A stretch of DNA of 64,000 bases from the NCBI RefSeq assembly GCF_900182905.1, contig NZ_FXUF01000009.1, forward strand, positions 62,001 through 126,000, read 5' to 3'. Positions within the stretch are counted from its first letter, which is position 1; every line of letters starts with the position of its first letter. Source of the DNA: Anoxynatronum buryatiense. GTDB taxonomy: Bacteria; Bacillota; Clostridia; Peptostreptococcales; Tindalliaceae. Positions 8,112-16,394 of this stretch are shown one piece after another. The notes beneath the pieces were generated by a model, which did not search any database, was not told the origin of the DNA, and saw only the letters and a list, made by a program, of their open reading frames with translations. Both the position numbers and the translations under genes were made by a program.

Positions 8112-9410
8112 ATGAACCTGATTATCTTCGGCTTACATTACCAGAAAACACCATTAACCATCCGGGAACGGGCTGTTTTTCGTTCCTCAGAGATGGAGCA
8201 TGCGTATGCCCGCCTGCTTCAAAGTCAGTATATTGAAGGCGGTGTGATTTTATCCACCTGTAACCGCAGCCAGCTGATTTGCCATGTCTCGGATCTTTCA
8301 GCCGCTGCCACCACTCTTTTTCAGTTTTACCTGGATTTCTTCCATTTTTCGAAGGATGAGTTGTCTCCCTGCTGTCAGACTCTGACAGGTCGAGAGGCCG
8401 TCAGTCATTTTTTTGAGACTTGTTGTGGCCTCAACTCTCTGGTCTTGGGTGAAGACCAGATTCTTGGACAGGTGAAAGAAGCCTGGTTCAACGCCCGGGA
8501 TTTTCAGGCAACCAATAAAGTGTTGAACCGGTTGTTTCAGGAAGGCATTACTTTGGGAAAAAAAGTGCGTGCTGAGACGAAAATCTCTGAGACCCCCCTC
8601 TCTGTGGCTTCCATCGCCGTTCGAATGGGCCAACAGTTTTTCACCGATCTCTCGGACAAACGGGTACTGGTCATCGGAAGAGGCGAGATGGCCCGGCTGG
8701 CTCTGAATCATCTCGGTGATACGGCAGTTTCAGAGATCTATGTGAGCAGCCGGCAGTCTCTGATTCTCAGCGATCTGGAAAAACGCAGACGGTTGATTCC
8801 CGTTTCTTATGAGGATCGGTACCGTATCGCTGCCGGAGTGGACTGGGTGATCAGCGCCACCGCCGCCCCTCACATTGTTTTTGAGAAAAATGCTTTTCTC
8901 CGGGAATACCGGGGGCATGCCTTGCTGTTGACAGACATCGCACTTCCCCGGGACATCGACCCGGCTCTTTCAAAGGAGCCCACTATTCAGCTGTATGATC
9001 TTGACATGTTGGAAACCGTTGCTCAGGAAGGAATGGAGCACCGATACAGCCAGCTCTCCCTGATTCGACAGCGCCTCAATGAGGCAATGAAACAGTTTGA
9101 GGAGTGGTGGCACTGTCTGCCGGTTTTCCCCCGCATTCAGGCCATTCAGGAATACTCCCACGCACTCACTACTGGAGAGCTGAAGCAACTTTTCCAGCAA
9201 ATGCCTCATTTAACACCTGGTGACCAGGAGCAGATCACCGCTTTTGTGTTCAGCCTGACAAAAAAAATGTGGCGCACCCCCATTCATCAGTTAAAGCAGG
9301 AGGGTCTTGAAGGCCGGGGAGAAGCTGCCGGTGCTCTATTGGATCGCCTGCTGAACAAACCCGAACCACATGAAGAAATATTGCCTGCACTGAAAGGAGA
9401 ATCTCAATGA
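8112..9410 (+). CDS. hemA: Glutamyl-tRNA reductase
   Basis: A 432-residue protein that reduces glutamyl-tRNA(Glu) to glutamate-1-semialdehyde, the first step of the C5 tetrapyrrole pathway. The nucleophilic cysteine is Cys50 in STCNRS, exactly where the family has it. LNSLVLGEDQILGQVKEAW (about 108-125) is the family signature, and VIGRGEMARLAL (about 187-198) is the NADPH-binding Rossmann loop. The ATG at 8112 is chosen over 8103 because AAAGGA lies 8 bases upstream of it. It overlaps hemL by four bases (ATGA), so the enzyme pair that passes the unstable semialdehyde is coupled. No other haem or cobalamin genes follow. Confidence 0.97.
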   Translation: MNLIIFGLHYQKTPLTIRERAVFRSSEMEHAYARLLQSQYIEGGVILSTCNRSQLICHVSDLSAAATTLFQFYLDFFHFSKDELSPCCQTLTGREAVSHFFETCCGLNSLVLGEDQILGQVKEAWFNARDFQATNKVLNRLFQEGITLGKKVRAETKISETPLSVASIAVRMGQQFFTDLSDKRVLVIGRGEMARLALNHLGDTAVSEIYVSSRQSLILSDLEKRRRLIPVSYEDRYRIAAGVDWVISATAAPHIVFEKNAFLREYRGHALLLTDIALPRDIDPALSKEPTIQLYDLDMLETVAQEGMEHRYSQLSLIRQRLNEAMKQFEEWWHCLPVFPRIQAIQEYSHALTTGELKQLFQQMPHLTPGDQEQITAFVFSLTKKMWRTPIHQLKQEGLEGRGEAAGALLDRLLNKPEPHEEILPALKGESQ

Positions 9411-10705
9411 ATCATTCCGCCTCACAACAGCTTTTTCAGGAGGCCAAAACCCTCATGCCTGGCGGCGTAAACAGCCCGGTGCGTGCCTTCTCTGCCGTAG
9501 GTACCGATCCGGTATTTATTCGAGAGGGTAACGGTCCTTTGATCACCGATGTCGACAATAATACCTATCTGGATTATGTCCTTTCCTGGGGTCCCATGAT
9601 TCTGGGCCATGCCGACCCGGATGTGGTGGCGGCCCTGCAGAACGTGATCGGCAAAGGCACCAGCTTTGGAGCGCCCACCGAAGCAGAGAATCAACTGGCC
9701 TCCCTGATGATCGAAGCCGTTCCTTCTCTGGAAAAGGTGCGTATGGTAAACTCTGGTACTGAAGCTGTCATGTCCGCATTAAGACTGGCCCGGGGTTACA
9801 CCAACAGATCTAAAATCGTTAAGTTCAACGGCAATTATCACGGGCATTCCGATGCACTGTTGGTGAAAGCCGGTTCCGGTCTGCTCACCCATGGCATTCC
9901 AGGCAGCCCGGGTGTGCCTGAAGGAGTGGTTCAGTACACCCTGACTGCCCGTTTTAATGATGAAGCCATGATCAGAGACATTTTCGAAACTCATGGAAAC
10001 GATATTGCCGCGGTGATTGTGGAACCGGTGGCGGGAAACATGGGTGTGGTGCCCATGACCCAGTCTTTTGCACACCTGCTGAGATCCTTAACCAGTCAGG
10101 CCGGCAGCCTGCTGGTTTTCGATGAGGTAATGACCGGCTTTCGACTGGCTTTCCAGGGAGCTCAGTCACTTTATGGCATCACTCCAGATTTAAGCTGTTA
10201 CAGTAAGATCATTGGAGGCGGTCTCCCTGTCGGTGCCTTTGGCGGCCGAAAAGACATCATGGATCACATGGCGCCAGAAGGGCCTGTTTATCAGGCTGGT
10301 ACACTTTCCGGCAATCCTCTGGCCATGACTGCCGGCCATGCCACTCTAAAAAAACTGCAGGAACACCCCGGCTATTACGACCAGCTGAATCGACAGGGGA
10401 GCCGGCTTGCTCAGGGCCTGCGGGACCTCATCAAAAAACACAGAACACCTGCCCAGGTAAATCAGAAGGGCTCCATGTTATGCCTTTTCTTCACTGAATT
10501 CACTGAAAGCGAAGTCACCGATTTTGAATCGGCGGCAGCCTGCGATACCCAGCGATTCGCCCGTTTCTTCAGGGGCATGCTTTCACGGGGCATTTATTTG
10601 CCCGCATCCCAGTTCGAAGCCTGGTTTCTCTCAGTACTGCATACCGATTCACAGATTCATCAGACACTGGAAGCTGTTGATGCCACGCTCAGTGAAATCA
10701 ACTGA
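9407..10705 (+). CDS. hemL: Glutamate-1-semialdehyde 2,1-aminomutase
   Basis: A 432-residue PLP enzyme that converts glutamate-1-semialdehyde to 5-aminolevulinate. MPGGVNSPVRAF near the start is characteristic, NSGTEAVMSALRLARG forms the PLP phosphate-binding region, VFDEVMTGFR holds the PLP-ring Asp, and CYSKIIGGGLPVGAFGG carries the Schiff-base lysine (Lys267). Length is normal for the family. It starts in an ATGA overlap with hemA and ends before a strong terminator hairpin. Confidence 0.97.
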   Translation: MNHSASQQLFQEAKTLMPGGVNSPVRAFSAVGTDPVFIREGNGPLITDVDNNTYLDYVLSWGPMILGHADPDVVAALQNVIGKGTSFGAPTEAENQLASLMIEAVPSLEKVRMVNSGTEAVMSALRLARGYTNRSKIVKFNGNYHGHSDALLVKAGSGLLTHGIPGSPGVPEGVVQYTLTARFNDEAMIRDIFETHGNDIAAVIVEPVAGNMGVVPMTQSFAHLLRSLTSQAGSLLVFDEVMTGFRLAFQGAQSLYGITPDLSCYSKIIGGGLPVGAFGGRKDIMDHMAPEGPVYQAGTLSGNPLAMTAGHATLKKLQEHPGYYDQLNRQGSRLAQGLRDLIKKHRTPAQVNQKGSMLCLFFTEFTESEVTDFESAAACDTQRFARFFRGMLSRGIYLPASQFEAWFLSVLHTDSQIHQTLEAVDATLSEIN

Positions 10706-10789
10706 TAACGCACAGCAGGCGGCAAATGTATCGCCATGCATTTCGACGAATATCTCATCTGTTTCTGCATTTCGTTTCCTCAACGCTAA

Positions 10790-10827
10790 AAAAGCTGAAA
10801 GCCCCCAATCAGGGACTTTCAGCTTTT
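10790..10827. terminator. Terminator between hemL and the universal stress protein gene
   Basis: A perfect 12-base inverted repeat (AAAAGCTGAAAG and complement) plus extra CCC/GGG pairs in the loop, followed by a T-rich stretch. The genes converge here, and the A/T flanks would let it work both ways. Confidence 0.85.
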
Positions 10828-10842
10828 GTTTTGTTCATTTGC

Positions 10843-11283
10843 TCAATCGTCGTATCTTACAATCAACATGTCGCACCCTGTATGATGAAGCACTTTTGTG
10901 GAAACACTTCCCAGCATCACCCGGCCAAAACCACTCAGGCCGCGGCTTCCCATTACCAGCAGGTCTGGTTTTTCCCGTTCTGCCACCACCAGTATTTCTT
11001 CTGCCGGTTCACCGTAGGCCAACAGGGTTTCATATTTACCCTCATACGATTCAAACTGCTCTTTTGCTCCATCAAGGATTTTCTTAGCACTGTCTTCAAT
11101 GACCCTGTCAACCTCATCACTCAGCTGAAAATCGCTGCCCGTGTGATAATGAATGGCCCTCAGCTTTTTCACCACTGTTAATATCAATACTTCCGAACCA
11201 AATTTTTCTGCCATGGTTCGGGCTTTCTGCAGGACTTTCAGGGACATTTCCGATCCGTCGACGGCCACCAGAATTTTTTTCAT
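10843..11283 (-). CDS. Universal stress protein (UspA family)
   Basis: A 146-residue protein starting MKKILVAVDGSEMS, the usual UspA beginning with the ATP-binding Asp. The C-terminal GSRGLSGFGRVMLGS fits the G-2X-G-9X-G-S nucleotide-binding pattern, so this is an ATP-binding member. The start at 11283 is chosen over 11319 because GGAGGG lies 7 bases upstream. It is monocistronic and convergent with hemL. Its physiological role is not readable from sequence. Confidence 0.93.
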   Translation of the reverse strand: MKKILVAVDGSEMSLKVLQKARTMAEKFGSEVLILTVVKKLRAIHYHTGSDFQLSDEVDRVIEDSAKKILDGAKEQFESYEGKYETLLAYGEPAEEILVVAEREKPDLLVMGSRGLSGFGRVMLGSVSTKVLHHTGCDMLIVRYDD

Positions 11284-11389
11284 CGTTGATCCCTCCTGCA
11301 ACTCATCTACCTGAAGCATCTTTAGACGGAGACTATCACTGGTTTCCGATTACCAACTCTCATTGGTAGCATACCCATTATGTGGGGTA

Positions 11390-12742
11390 TTATGCCGCCA
11401 GTTCCTTTTTCATTCGATTCATTTCCCGTTTCATCCAGATGGAGGTGAAAATGGTGGAAAGGCCGTCTGCCAAAGGAAAGGCAAGCCAGATTCCCATGAG
11501 ACCCAGGCCACCAACCCGGGGAAGTATGGCCACCAACGGAATGAAGAAAAGCACCTGTCGTGACAGGGTCAGCACCAAGGCAGGAACAGCTTTCCCCAAT
11601 GATTGGAATAGAGCGGCACCAATGATCTGCACTCCCACCACCGGCACCATGGCAATGACCACACGAAGGGCCAACACGCCGTATTCCAGCAATGCCGGAT
11701 CATCGTTAAAAAGACGGATGATGGTTTCAGGAAACAATTGCCCAAAAATGGTACTGAATAAAGCCAGCGCAGTAGTGCCAATGATGGAAAGACGCACCAC
11801 CTCGCTGACGCGATCCATCCTTTTGGCACCGTAATTAAAACCGGCAATGGGCTGCATTCCCTGAACAATGCCAAACATGGGCATGAAGAGGAACATGATC
11901 ACCCGCTGGATGATGCCGTAAACAGCCAACGCAAGCTCACCACCATAAAAACCCAGGGAGTTGTTCAGGACGATGGCCATGAGACTTCCCGCCGCCTGGC
12001 GGGCAAAAGATGATGACCCCACCATCATCATATCCTTTTGAATCTGCCAGTTCAGCTTCATATGCTTCCATTGAACTTTCAGACTGCTATGCTCTCCATA
12101 GAAGTACGCCAGTATATAAACCAGAGAGATAAACTGGGAGATGATGGTGGCCAGTGCCGCGCCCCGAATGCCCATCTGCAAGGGGAAAATAAAGAGGTAA
12201 TCCAGAAATATATTGGCAATGGTACCCACCAGCATGGAAAGCATGGCGGCACGTGCATTCCCTTCTGCACGAATCAGGTTATTGGCAGAAATCACAAAAG
12301 GAAAGTAGAGGCTGCCAACGAGTATCACCTGCAGGTAATCTTTCGCGTAGGGCATCAGCAGATCGGTGGCTCCAAAAATACGCAAAATAGGATCTATGAA
12401 AATCAGTCCCAAGGCGCAGATGATTATGCCCATCAGTACGACGGCGATGTATGAATTGCCCACCACATGAAGGGCCTTTTCCCGGTCTTTTGCCCCCAGA
12501 TATCGGGAAACTGCTGAAGCTGCACCGATCCCAATCATTTGAGCCATGGCCATGATCCCCATCTGAACAGGAAAAGCAATGGTGAGCCCTCCAAGGGCCA
12601 TATACCCCACGCCCTGTCCGATGAAAATACTGTCGACAATGTTGTAAAGGGCATTCACCATCATGGCAATGGTTGCAGGAATCGACAATCGCAGCAGAAT
12701 AGTACTCATTTTTTCATGTTCCATTTGATGACTACGACTCAA
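11390..12742 (-). CDS. MATE family multidrug/cation efflux transporter
   Basis: A 450-residue membrane protein with about twelve hydrophobic segments in two similar halves. PATIAMMVNALYNIVDSIFIGQG at the N-terminus is the standard start of NorM/DinF-like MATE pumps. It exports drugs or metabolites using Na+ or H+. The listed start is a TTG with GAGAGGA about 10 bases upstream; ATGs at 12724 and 12709 are alternatives that would shorten the cytoplasmic N-terminus only. It follows a MarR gene by 41 bases on the same strand and is probably controlled by it. Confidence 0.9.
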   Translation of the reverse strand: MSRSHQMEHEKMSTILLRLSIPATIAMMVNALYNIVDSIFIGQGVGYMALGGLTIAFPVQMGIMAMAQMIGIGAASAVSRYLGAKDREKALHVVGNSYIAVVLMGIIICALGLIFIDPILRIFGATDLLMPYAKDYLQVILVGSLYFPFVISANNLIRAEGNARAAMLSMLVGTIANIFLDYLFIFPLQMGIRGAALATIISQFISLVYILAYFYGEHSSLKVQWKHMKLNWQIQKDMMMVGSSSFARQAAGSLMAIVLNNSLGFYGGELALAVYGIIQRVIMFLFMPMFGIVQGMQPIAGFNYGAKRMDRVSEVVRLSIIGTTALALFSTIFGQLFPETIIRLFNDDPALLEYGVLALRVVIAMVPVVGVQIIGAALFQSLGKAVPALVLTLSRQVLFFIPLVAILPRVGGLGLMGIWLAFPLADGLSTIFTSIWMKREMNRMKKELAA

Positions 12743-12783
12743 ATTAGGTCAGTCCTCTCTCATTAATAAAACCCTGTGATGGC

Positions 12784-13245
12784 CTACTCAGTGGTGTGTG
12801 TCCCTTCACATTCTTTCAGGTTTTTAAGTGTATTGTCCGAAATTCGTTTCAACATGCTGTACAGCTGTAGACGTTCCTCAGGAGAAAGCACCTCCAGCAT
12901 TTTTTCATTCCACTCCATGATTGCCTGGTGAAGTTCTGGCTGAAGCTCACGTGCTTTGTCTGTAAGAAACACATGATAAGCTCTTCTGTCTTCTCTGTTT
13001 TTCGTGCGCCGGACATACCCTGCTGCTTCCAGTTTACTGATGGCGCGGGCGGTGGTGCCCTTGTCAATTAAGAGTTTCGCAGAAAGTGCTTCCTGGCTGA
13101 GACCATCGTGATGATACAAAATCAGCAAAAAAGAGTACTGACCACTGCCTATGTCATGAGCCTTCATTTTTGCCGCCAGATGTGCCTGTCCCAGACGGTT
13201 CAACATGGAGATATATTTTCCCGTGAGCATTTCATCAGGGGTCAT
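12784..13245 (-). CDS. MarR family transcriptional regulator
   Basis: A 153-residue winged-helix protein. LSQEALSAKLLIDKGTTARAI is the recognition-helix region, and RRTKNREDRRAYHVFLTDK is the wing with the conserved D-x-R-R. It binds palindromic DNA and is usually released by a ligand. It is the first gene of a two-gene unit with the MATE pump. Its promoter is flanked by two matching operator-like palindromes, so autoregulation is likely. AAGGGA lies 9 bases before the ATG. Confidence 0.92.
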   Translation of the reverse strand: MTPDEMLTGKYISMLNRLGQAHLAAKMKAHDIGSGQYSFLLILYHHDGLSQEALSAKLLIDKGTTARAISKLEAAGYVRRTKNREDRRAYHVFLTDKARELQPELHQAIMEWNEKMLEVLSPEERLQLYSMLKRISDNTLKNLKECEGTHTTE

Positions 13246-13293
13246 GATGCCACATCCCTTCTTTTTGAAAATTCCTGGTGTTCACATCAATGG

Positions 13294-13354
13294 AAACAGT
13301 TGCATCAGCAACCATTAGTAGTATACGCCTATTTGGTTGTTGATGCAACTGTTT
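13294..13354 (-). promoter_or_regulatory. MarR-operon promoter between two inverted operator arms
   Basis: Two 21-base arms (13294-13314 and 13334-13354) are inverted copies with one mismatch, 19 bases apart. Each arm contains GTTGC/T-TGAT-GCAAC, itself palindromic. On the minus strand the promoter TTGCAT, 17-base spacer, TATACT (-10 at 13328-13323) has its -35 inside the distal arm and its start site just before the proximal arm. This is the geometry of repression by a dimeric regulator. Confidence 0.75.
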
Positions 13355-13366
13355 TTTTCCTTGCAC

Positions 13367-13399
13367 TGAAAAAACCTGCAGATATGACACTGCAGGTTT
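13367..13399 (-). terminator. Terminator after the Gx transporter gene
   Basis: On the minus strand AAACCTGCA pairs with TGCAGGTTT around a 10-base loop and is followed by a run of T. It lies between the Gx gene and the MarR promoter. Confidence 0.65.
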
Positions 13400-13535
13400 G
13401 ACTGTGGCAAAGTACGATGAAGGTAAGGGTTTATGCAGCTGCAGATTTGATTTTGCCAGAATATGATGAGATCACTAATTTTGATAGCAGTAAATCTTAG
13501 AATAGTGAAAAGGACCGGCTGTGACATTCAGTTGC

Positions 13536-14060
13536 TTATGAGGCATCCCGGGTTCTCATGGCTGTTGCATTAACATGAAGGCCTTTTAAAACATACTTAG
13601 CCACCAAGCCCGTCATAATCCCCGTCACAACACCGGCCACCAGCAACACCGGGAAGTACAGCACAAGACTTCTTGTCTGCACCACCGTTGCTGCCATGGC
13701 CAACTGCCCAACATTATGAAAGACAGCCCCGGCAACACTGATTCCCAGAATACTAATTCCCTGAACTCTTTTCAGGAGCAGCATCACCACCAGGCTCAGC
13801 AGCCCTCCTGCAAAACTGTACATGGCGCCTCCAAGACCAGCAAAGAGCAATCCGCTGAGCACCACTTTCAGCACCATCAGGCCGAAGGCATGGCGGTTAC
13901 TCATCATGTAAATGGCATAAAGCAGCACCGTGTTTCCCAGTCCCAGCTTAATACCCGGCATGGTGGCCGTCAGGGGAATAAAGCGTTCAAAATACCCCAG
14001 CACCAAAGCCACCGCCGTCAACAAGCTCATTCTGGCAATGGTTTGTGTATTCATTTTCAT
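13536..14060 (-). CDS. Gx transporter family membrane protein
   Basis: A 174-residue protein with five to six hydrophobic segments, matching the family long annotated as heptaprenyl diphosphate synthase component I and now called Gx transporter. PGIKLGLGNTVLLYAIY is the characteristic segment, resembling the substrate-binding S subunits of ECF transporters. It overlaps the NusG-II gene by four bases (ATGA). The same pair occurs with flavin-based extracytosolic electron transfer loci in other Firmicutes, where it is thought to help supply flavin or quinone-type partners. The substrate is unproven. An isoprenoid synthase role is unlikely, as no catalytic motif is visible. Confidence 0.8.
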   Translation of the reverse strand: MKMNTQTIARMSLLTAVALVLGYFERFIPLTATMPGIKLGLGNTVLLYAIYMMSNRHAFGLMVLKVVLSGLLFAGLGGAMYSFAGGLLSLVVMLLLKRVQGISILGISVAGAVFHNVGQLAMAATVVQTRSLVLYFPVLLVAGVVTGIMTGLVAKYVLKGLHVNATAMRTRDAS

Positions 14061-14437
14061 TCATCTTCACCTTCATCTTTCACCAGTTCGATGGCAATTT
14101 CATTGGGAAGGCAAATGATCCAGCCACCCAAAATACGGGTTTCCAGATTCTCCAGAGTCACTTCTCCCTGATGAATGCAGTCCTGACTGTCACAGTTGGA
14201 CGCATGCATCACGACGCCTTCCTCCCATACCCTGATTTCATTGTGTTTGCCGTTTCTGTCTATGATTACCGTCTGGGGTTCACTAAGAGGGATTCGCTGG
14301 TATTCCTCCTGCCCGGCATAAATCACTGCATAATGTTCATCGACATCACGGTCGTTCAGCATTAAGCGTCCCACCGCCAGCGCCGCAAGGGCCACCAACA
14401 GCACCATAACAACCAGCTGTACATCTTTGGTCTTCAT
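14057..14437 (-). CDS. NusG domain II-containing exported/membrane protein
   Basis: A 126-residue protein with one N-terminal membrane segment (VVMVLLVALAALAVG) and an outside domain. The pattern SNCDSQDCIHQG then IICLPNEIAIEL is diagnostic of the NusG domain II family found outside the cytoplasm in Firmicutes; it is not the transcription factor NusG. The ATG at 14437 has a GAAGGA only 3 bases away, so the spacing is short; a TTG at 14464 is the alternative but lacks a ribosome site. It is translationally coupled to the Gx transporter gene. Confidence 0.8.
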   Translation of the reverse strand: MKTKDVQLVVMVLLVALAALAVGRLMLNDRDVDEHYAVIYAGQEEYQRIPLSEPQTVIIDRNGKHNEIRVWEEGVVMHASNCDSQDCIHQGEVTLENLETRILGGWIICLPNEIAIELVKDEGEDE

Positions 14438-14636
14438 TAATCCTTCACTGCTCCTGTCTTTCAATCAATTTGTTTTGAGTTGATGTGACGCTATGAAAGC
14501 AGACTTCTTTTTAATATGATTATTCTGCAGGTACTAACCTCCATCAGGTTATCAGATTGTGAACAAAATCGCAAGTGCTCTCACTGGCGAAAGTTCGACG
14601 AAATTGATCAATACATTTGCATATGCCTGCCCATTT

Positions 14637-15536
14637 CTACGCTTCCCTTAAACGGCTTAACCGTTTTTCAAGCAATCCGGTGGTGGTATACACCCCGATG
14701 AAGACCAGTAGTCCGCCGGTTAATTGCACCAGTGTCACAGGAACACCCAGCATGAGATTGATCCCTGCAGTAAATACGGGGATCAAATTCAAAAAGATGC
14801 CTGCCTTCCCGGCATTGATCTCCCGGAGAGCCACATTCCAGAAAATAAAGGAACCCACGGAGGGAAACAGAAAAATGTAAACAATACCAAGAATTGCCAT
14901 GGGCGGCAACTGATACAAGGTTGAAAACTGAGGTGCGGCAAAGGGAGTTAAGATCACAATGGCCATAAGGGCAGACAGGGCTGTGGCCGTGATGGGAGGC
15001 ACCTGGGCCAGTCGTTTTCCAATGATGGAGTAGATGGTCCATACGGTAATGGCCCCCAGCATCATCACATCTCCCCGATTAATTTGCATGGCAATGAGCT
15101 GCGCAAGACTTCCCCCAGTGATGATCACCAGCACACCGGTGAACGACACAAAGATCCCCAGGCTCTGAATGCGTGTCAGTTTTTCCCGCAGCAACACCGC
15201 TGATACTATCACCAGCAGCGCCGGGTTCAAGGCACTGACCACTGCCGCATTGGTGGATGAAGTATACGTAAGCGCCGTATATAGAATCATATTATAAGCA
15301 ATGATGCCGGACACAGCCATGCCAGCCAGTACCCGCCAGGATTTCACCGCCATTTTCCAGTCTGGTTTCTCCATTTTCTGGGCAATGACCAGCAGCAGTG
15401 CTGTTGCCGGTACCCAGCGAACGTAGGTGAGCAACAGGGGACTCATCTCCCCCACCACATATTTTCCAAACACATAGTTGCCTGACCAGAACAAATTGCA
15501 AAATATAAGCAGGAGCCATGCTTTCCGTTGATTCAT
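14637..15536 (-). CDS. DMT superfamily (EamA) transporter
   Basis: A 299-residue protein with ten predicted membrane segments in two EamA repeats. NLFWSGNYVFGKYVVGEMSP begins the first and the segment after GDVMMLGAITVWTIYSIIGK begins the second. STNAAVVSALNPALLVIVSA is a typical half-repeat end. Such proteins export amino acids or metabolites; the substrate is unknown. The ATG at 15536 has an AGGAGAA site; the longer reading to 15599 has none. It lies 104 bases downstream of the response regulator on the same strand. Confidence 0.88.
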   Translation of the reverse strand: MNQRKAWLLLIFCNLFWSGNYVFGKYVVGEMSPLLLTYVRWVPATALLLVIAQKMEKPDWKMAVKSWRVLAGMAVSGIIAYNMILYTALTYTSSTNAAVVSALNPALLVIVSAVLLREKLTRIQSLGIFVSFTGVLVIITGGSLAQLIAMQINRGDVMMLGAITVWTIYSIIGKRLAQVPPITATALSALMAIVILTPFAAPQFSTLYQLPPMAILGIVYIFLFPSVGSFIFWNVALREINAGKAGIFLNLIPVFTAGINLMLGVPVTLVQLTGGLLVFIGVYTTTGLLEKRLSRLREA

Positions 15537-15640
15537 AATGTGATTCTCCTTGTCAAAAGTCTTATGTACCAGTATGCATTTTTTTGATAAAAAATGCAAG
15601 GGTTCAACGACTTTCTTTCAAAGACCGGGGGGCAACTCAA

Positions 15641-16393
15641 TTAGAGATATGGATGACCATGCAACTGCCGGTACTCTGTGGGCGCCATCCCGTAAGTATT
15701 CTTGAAAATCCGGCTAAAATAATGTTGAGAACGGTAACCCACCTCCACTGCCACTTCATAAATCGAAGTGCTGGGATGTCCTGTTGCCAATATTTCAGCT
15801 GCTTTTTTCAGGCGAATGTCCATGAGATACTCTGTAAAGGAATGCCCCATTTCCTGCTTCATCAGTTTGCTGATGTGGCACTTGCTCACATTAAAATGAT
15901 CAGCCAACCGGGTAAGGCTCAGTTGATTATCCTCGTAATGACTGTCGATATAGGCCTTAATACTGCGCACTAAACAGGAATAGTGTTGTTCAGCAGCTTC
16001 AGGGGCTGCCAACACCTGTGTTCCCAGTTTTTCAGAAAGCTGGTCGAAGAGACGGTCAAAATCCTTTTGACGTACCGGTTTTAGAAAAAAGTCAAACACA
16101 CGAAGTTTGATGGCCCGATGGGCATATTCAAAATCATCATGTCCGGTGATGACCACAACAACAGCTCCGGGGGCAGTGTGTCTTATTCGATCAATGGCTT
16201 CCAGCCCGTCCATTCCCGGCATGCACACATCCATCAAAATCACATGAGGCTCGCACGCCTTCGCCACCTTCAATGCCTCTTCCCCATCATGGGCTTCTCC
16301 CACCACCGAAAAAGGTCCTCCATACATCGATACCCACTGAGAGAGGCCGCGTCTGATTTTAGGTTCGTCATCGACTATGAGTACACGATACAT
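15641..16393 (-). CDS. YesN-like response regulator with AraC DNA-binding domain
   Basis: A 250-residue protein. Residues 1-120 are a receiver domain (VLIVDDEPKIRRGL with the acidic pair, ILMDVCMPGMDG with the phosphoacceptor Asp, and the Lys in FFLKPVRQ). Residues about 150-250 are an AraC-type double helix-turn-helix (ISKLMKQEMGHSFTEYL and VAVEVGYRSQHYFSRIFK). The start at 16393 has AAGGGGA 6 bases upstream and sits one base after the kinase stop codon, so the pair is coupled. Being downstream of a metal-type ABC operon, it probably controls uptake genes. Confidence 0.93.
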   Translation of the reverse strand: MYRVLIVDDEPKIRRGLSQWVSMYGGPFSVVGEAHDGEEALKVAKACEPHVILMDVCMPGMDGLEAIDRIRHTAPGAVVVVITGHDDFEYAHRAIKLRVFDFFLKPVRQKDFDRLFDQLSEKLGTQVLAAPEAAEQHYSCLVRSIKAYIDSHYEDNQLSLTRLADHFNVSKCHISKLMKQEMGHSFTEYLMDIRLKKAAEILATGHPSTSIYEVAVEVGYRSQHYFSRIFKNTYGMAPTEYRQLHGHPYL

Positions 16394-16394
16394 G

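Noticed and set aside
13536-14060. Heptaprenyl diphosphate synthase component I as an enzyme
   Set aside because: The protein is almost entirely membrane helices with no prenyl-synthase Asp-rich motif; the Gx transporter name fits better.
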